Source: Waddliaceae bacterium
GTDB taxonomy: Bacteria > Chlamydiota > Chlamydiia > Chlamydiales > SLFE01
Assembly: GCA_007124415.1 (NCBI GenBank)
Contig: SLFE01000071.1
Span: forward strand, 1-7,676
DNA: 7,676 nt
Direction of reading: 5' to 3'
Notes under the pieces: model-generated
Database searches by the model: none
Seen by the model: the letters and a program-made list of their open reading frames with translations, nothing else
Told to the model about the DNA's origin: nothing
Made by a program: the position numbers and the translations under genes
Part shown: positions 4,645-7,676 of the stretch, one piece after another
Layout: the number at the start of each line of letters is the position of its first letter
How positions within the stretch are numbered: the first letter of the stretch is position 1

Positions 4645-6753
4645 ATGCAAAGAAAGACCATATCCGTGTCTATTGGCGATGACAAAGAAATTACTTTTGA
4701 AACAGGAAAAATCGCAAGACAGGCAAACGGCGCCGTCTTAGTAAAAAGCGGTGAAACCGTTCTTTTCACTTCCGCTTGCGCAAATTTGAAGCCGAACACG
4801 ACCAACGATTTTCTCCCCATGACCGTTGATTACCGGGAGAAATTTTCCTCTGCCGGAAAAACCTTGGGCGGCTACTTAAAAAGGGAAGGAAGACCGAGTG
4901 AAAGGGAAATCCTGCTTTGCCGACTGATAGACAGACCTATCAGGCCGATGTTTGAGGAAGGATATTTTTGCGAAACGCAAATACTGGTCTATGTCTGGTC
5001 ATACGATGGGGTCGTCTCTCCCGATCCTCTAGCCCTTTGCGCCGCCTCCGCAGCGCTCGTCATTTCAGACATCCCGCTGATCAAGCCTATTTCAGCAGTG
5101 CGGGTCGGAAGAATCGACGGAAAATTCATCATCAACCCCACAATGCTGGAGCAGGAAGAGTCGGATCTGGACTTGCTGATGGCAGGCACCGAAGACGCCG
5201 TATTGATGATTGAGGGGTACTGCGACTTTTTAACGGAGGAAGAGGTTTTGCAAGCCATTGACTTCGGGCACAGCGCGATTAAAAAAATCTGCCATACTCT
5301 TTCGGAATGGCAAAAAGAGGTCGGCAAACCAAAAAACCGCGAGGGTCTCCGCCCTCCTATCGCAGACGAGGTGTACTCCGCCGTCAATGAAATCGTCGAG
5401 CCTATGCTTGAGAAAACGCTCCGTATTTTCGACAAACTTGAAAGGGAAACAGCTCAGTCGGCCATGAAGAAGACAGTCATGGAAACCCTGCTGCCTGAAG
5501 GCGAAGAACCCAAGTACAACAAACTTGAGGTCGAAACAGTGCTGAAGAAGATCCAGGCGCGCTACCTCCGTCAAATGGTTCTTGAAGAAGGCCTCCGCTG
5601 CGACGGAAGAAAAAGCACAGACATCCGTCCGATCGACATTGAGCAAGGCGTTCTCCCAAGAGTTCACGGAAGCTCGCTATTTACAAGAGGAGAAACCCAG
5701 GCCATGGCTGTCTGCACCCTCGGCGGCGAGACAATGGCGCAGCGCTACGAAAGCCTGGACGGAGACGGAGCCAGACGCTTCTACCTCCAGTATACATTCC
5801 CGCCGTTTTCCGTGGGCGAAGTGGGACGCTCCGGCCCTCCTGGGAGACGAGAGATAGGACATGGCAAGCTTGCCGAAAGAGCTCTGCAATACTCTATCCC
5901 TGAACAGGAACAATTCCCCTACATTATCCGTCTCGAGTCCAACATCACCGAGTCGAACGGATCGTCATCCATGGCCTCGGTATGCGGCGGATGCCTGGCG
6001 CTGATGAATGCAGGAGTTCCCATCAGCCGGCCGGTTTCAGGAATCGCGATGGGCCTAGTTCTTGAAAACGACCGCCACGCGATTCTCTCCGACATTCTCG
6101 GAATTGAAGACGCCCTTGGCGACATGGACTTTAAAATTACAGGAGACCACGACGGCATCACCGCATTCCAAATGGATATAAAAGTCGAAGGGATTACTGT
6201 AGAGATCATGAGGAAGGCTCTTGAACAGGCCAAACAGGGACGCACCCACATTTTGAAAAAAATGCTGGATGTTGCCCCGACCCACGCTTCAGAGATGTCC
6301 GAGCACGCTCCGCGCATTGAGACTCTGCAAGTCAAACAAAGCCAGATCGGAACAGTTATCGGGCCGGGGGGATCGCAAATCCGCGACATCGTAGCGAAAA
6401 CCGGAGCCCAGATCGATATCAGCGACGATGGTATTGTCAACATAGCCTCTCCGAACAGAGAGGGTCTTGAGGAAGCTGTCAGAATCATCAAAGGATTGAC
6501 AGCCGAGGCAGAAATCGGAAAAACCTATACAGGTCCGATTAAAAAAATCATGGATTTCGGCTGCTTTGTCGAGATTCTGCCCGGCAAAGACGGCCTCTGC
6601 CATATTTCCGAGTTTGACAACCAAAGGATTGACGATCTCAAAAAGCATGTCAAAGAAGGAGACAAAATCACAGTCAAAGTCCTCGACATCAACCAGAGAG
6701 GTCAAATCAAGCTCAGCCGCAAAGCTGTCCTGGCAGACAGCAACAAGTCCTGA
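4645..6753 (+). CDS. pnp: polyribonucleotide nucleotidyltransferase (PNPase)
   Basis: PNPase degrades RNA 3' to 5' by phosphorolysis, releasing nucleoside diphosphates, and can add tails in reverse. It acts as a ring-shaped trimer in the cytoplasm, often with RNase E-type degradosomes. The 702 aa are full length and all domains are present. RNase PH-like domain 1 spans about 10-145, with the landmark REGRPSEREIL and RLIDRPIRPMF. A helical linker covers about 240-310. The catalytic RNase PH-like domain 2 spans about 320-540, with ESNGSSSMASVCGG (431-449) for phosphate binding and the metal-binding acidic run GDMDFKITG (492-500). The KH domain has GPGG at 573-576 and the S1 domain covers about 625-694 (GCFVEILPGKDGLCHISE). 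AGGAG (4633-4637) lies 7 bases before the ATG. The central-pore loop that is usually FFRR or FFKR reads YLKR at residues 77-80. Unlike in enterobacteria, pnp is well separated from rpsO. Confidence 0.97.
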   Translation: MQRKTISVSIGDDKEITFETGKIARQANGAVLVKSGETVLFTSACANLKPNTTNDFLPMTVDYREKFSSAGKTLGGYLKREGRPSEREILLCRLIDRPIRPMFEEGYFCETQILVYVWSYDGVVSPDPLALCAASAALVISDIPLIKPISAVRVGRIDGKFIINPTMLEQEESDLDLLMAGTEDAVLMIEGYCDFLTEEEVLQAIDFGHSAIKKICHTLSEWQKEVGKPKNREGLRPPIADEVYSAVNEIVEPMLEKTLRIFDKLERETAQSAMKKTVMETLLPEGEEPKYNKLEVETVLKKIQARYLRQMVLEEGLRCDGRKSTDIRPIDIEQGVLPRVHGSSLFTRGETQAMAVCTLGGETMAQRYESLDGDGARRFYLQYTFPPFSVGEVGRSGPPGRREIGHGKLAERALQYSIPEQEQFPYIIRLESNITESNGSSSMASVCGGCLALMNAGVPISRPVSGIAMGLVLENDRHAILSDILGIEDALGDMDFKITGDHDGITAFQMDIKVEGITVEIMRKALEQAKQGRTHILKKMLDVAPTHASEMSEHAPRIETLQVKQSQIGTVIGPGGSQIRDIVAKTGAQIDISDDGIVNIASPNREGLEEAVRIIKGLTAEAEIGKTYTGPIKKIMDFGCFVEILPGKDGLCHISEFDNQRIDDLKKHVKEGDKITVKVLDINQRGQIKLSRKAVLADSNKS

Positions 6754-6761
6754 TCCAACCT

Positions 6762-6793
6762 TATCGAAGCCCGACCCCTACCGGGCTTCGATA
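6762..6793 (+). terminator. stem-loop after pnp
   Basis: A perfect 12-bp inverted repeat, TATCGAAGCCCG (6762-6773) and CGGGCTTCGATA (6782-6793), encloses an 8-base loop and begins 8 bases after the pnp stop. No T run follows (next bases CCCTTGATCC), so it is not a textbook intrinsic terminator. It could end transcription inefficiently or block exonucleases at the mRNA 3' end. Confidence 0.6.
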
Positions 6794-6796
6794 CCC

Positions 6797-6828
6797 TTGA
6801 TCCAAAGAGCGCAAAGTGGAAGTATAAC
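6797..6828 (+). promoter_or_regulatory. possible promoter for the symporter gene
   Basis: TATAAC (6823-6828, 5 of 6 matches) is a good -10. The nearest -35-like box, TTGATC (6797-6802), is 20 bases away, longer than optimal. Transcription would start near 6835, about 23 bases before the symporter ATG. Confidence 0.35.
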
Positions 6829-6857
6829 TTGGTTTATGGTAACAATGGAACCGGGTT

Positions 6858-7676
6858 ATGGTTATTACGATTATCAGCTTTTGCGTCTTTTTAGGAATTT
6901 TCCTCTTTATCGGGGTGTTGTCGGTCATAAAGAATCGGCATACAAATCTTGATTACCTCCTTTGCGAGCACACCGTCCGCCCCTGGATGGTAGCGCTGTC
7001 TGCAATCGCCACCAATAACAGCGGGTATATGTTCGTTGCCATGATCGGCTACACTTATTCCTATGGACTCTCTTCGGTATGGCTCGCAATCGGCTGGATT
7101 TTAGGCGACCTGGCCGCCTCATTTATCGTCCACCCCCGCTTAAGGGAGGAAACGCAAAAGGAACACGCTTTGAGCTTTACAGAGGTCTTGGGAAGCTGGA
7201 GAGGCACCGACTTCAGATATGTCAGATATTTAGGCGGTCTTTTAACATTATTATTTTTAGGAACTTATGCTGCAGCTCAACTTGGAGCCGGCAGCAAGGC
7301 TCTGCACGTCTTATTCGGATGGGATTATCGTGTCGGAGCGGTTTTGGGCAGCGTCATTGTTCTCCTTTACTGTTTTGTCGGTGGAATCAGAGCCTCGATT
7401 TGGACCGATATTGCGCAGTCGTTTGTGATGCTGGCAGCAATGTCAGTACTGGCGCTGTCGGCGCCGTTTTTTCTCGTGGGTCACGGCTATGCGCGGGTCA
7501 CGGGGCACGAGGCAAACGGTTTCTCGCGTCCGGAGGTGGTGGCGTCAGTGGCGGCATCGTGGATCGCCTCGCTCGCCGCGTTGATCCCGGTGGCACTGCT
7601 GATACGCAGGCGACTCGGGGGCGAGAACCTGGCCTGGCTCGTGCCGGTGCTGATCGCGGCGGCGGGGCCGGTCATC
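6858..7676 (+). CDS. sodium:solute symporter (SSS family), N-terminal part; 3' end runs off the window and is abnormal
   Basis: The frame is open from the ATG at 6858 to the window end (273 codons), with an in-frame stop at 6840-6842 fixing the upstream limit. Residues 1 to about 198 read as the first membrane helices of a sodium:solute symporter (PutP/PanF type), a plasma-membrane secondary transporter. Helix 1 (1-25) is followed by LDYLLCEHTVRPWMVALSA, which aligns with the SSS segment after TM1. Then come NNSGYMFVAMIGYTYSYG (53-70), WLAIGWILGD (75-84) and the conserved SIWTDIAQSFVML (180-192). The substrate cannot be predicted. From about residue 198 the text changes to an Ala/Val/Leu-rich sequence with nearly all codons ending in G or C, which does not look like SSS helices 6 and 7. 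The protein may therefore be a natural fusion, or more likely a misjoined contig. The ribosome-binding site is weak (AATGGAA). Confidence 0.75.
   Translation, partial: MVITIISFCVFLGIFLFIGVLSVIKNRHTNLDYLLCEHTVRPWMVALSAIATNNSGYMFVAMIGYTYSYGLSSVWLAIGWILGDLAASFIVHPRLREETQKEHALSFTEVLGSWRGTDFRYVRYLGGLLTLLFLGTYAAAQLGAGSKALHVLFGWDYRVGAVLGSVIVLLYCFVGGIRASIWTDIAQSFVMLAAMSVLALSAPFFLVGHGYARVTGHEANGFSRPEVVASVAASWIASLAALIPVALLIRRRLGGENLAWLVPVLIAAAGPVI
7452..7676 (+). other. GC-rich foreign-looking segment, possible assembly chimera
   Basis: By hand count lines 7501-7620 are about 68-70% G+C, against about 33% for 7201-7260. Third codon positions in the symporter frame become almost all G or C after about base 7450, and that frame stays open. 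The segment therefore looks like coding sequence of a membrane protein (LIPVALLIRR, LVPVLIAAAGPVI) from a high-GC genome. No direct repeat, tRNA or transposon end is visible at the junction. Confidence 0.6.

Noticed and set aside
6566..6952. 128-aa plus-strand frame overlapping the pnp 3' end and the symporter start
   Set aside because: It runs through the S1 domain of pnp in another frame and through the 12-bp stem-loop; the composition is that of a shadow.
7487..7675. Minus-strand 62-aa open frame in the GC-rich tail
   Set aside because: High-GC coding DNA commonly leaves long open antisense frames. The plus-strand symporter frame shows the expected G/C preference at third positions.

Overview
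The window looks like a chromosomal segment from a member of the Chlamydiae, probably a Chlamydia-related (environmental) lineage. The argument is gene content and order: tadA, rpsO and pnp lie close together, as I recall for Chlamydia trachomatis, next to small conserved-looking proteins of unknown function. Base composition is moderate (roughly mid-40s % GC by eye), except for the last ~220 bases. No RNA genes, CRISPR arrays, insertion sequences or phage genes are visible.

Layout. (1) 1-305: 3' part of a Nudix hydrolase gene. (2) 328-665: a small two-helix membrane protein with a very clear promoter and Shine-Dalgarno site. (3) 3492-662, minus strand: a tightly overlapped four-gene operon read as unknown 158-aa helical protein, tadA, unknown 73-aa protein, and a 549-aa protein made almost entirely of about sixteen 31-residue helical repeats. 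Each junction is an overlap (ATGA, 11 nt, ATGA), which suggests translational coupling. The operon ends against the membrane-protein gene, and the two stop codons share the palindrome TTAA. (4) 3493-3642: a divergent control region with a large nested palindrome. (5) 3643-3894: an unknown 83-aa protein. (6) 3978-4373: rpsO with its own promoter and a 13-bp terminator hairpin. (7) 4374-6793: a leader with a long hairpin, pnp (PNPase), and a 12-bp stem-loop after its stop. (8) 6858-7676: N-terminal part of a sodium:solute symporter whose reading frame runs into a sharply GC-rich, unrelated-looking tail at about base 7450.

How it fits together. TadA (tRNA wobble A-to-I editing), ribosomal protein S15 and PNPase (RNA decay) make this a translation and RNA-metabolism neighbourhood. 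rpsO and pnp appear to be separate transcription units here, and pnp carries a leader hairpin reminiscent of the RNase III/PNPase autoregulation known in enterobacteria. The most novel-looking item is the 31-residue alpha-solenoid protein translationally linked to the tadA operon. The symporter tail is the main caution: it may be an assembly chimera at a contig end.
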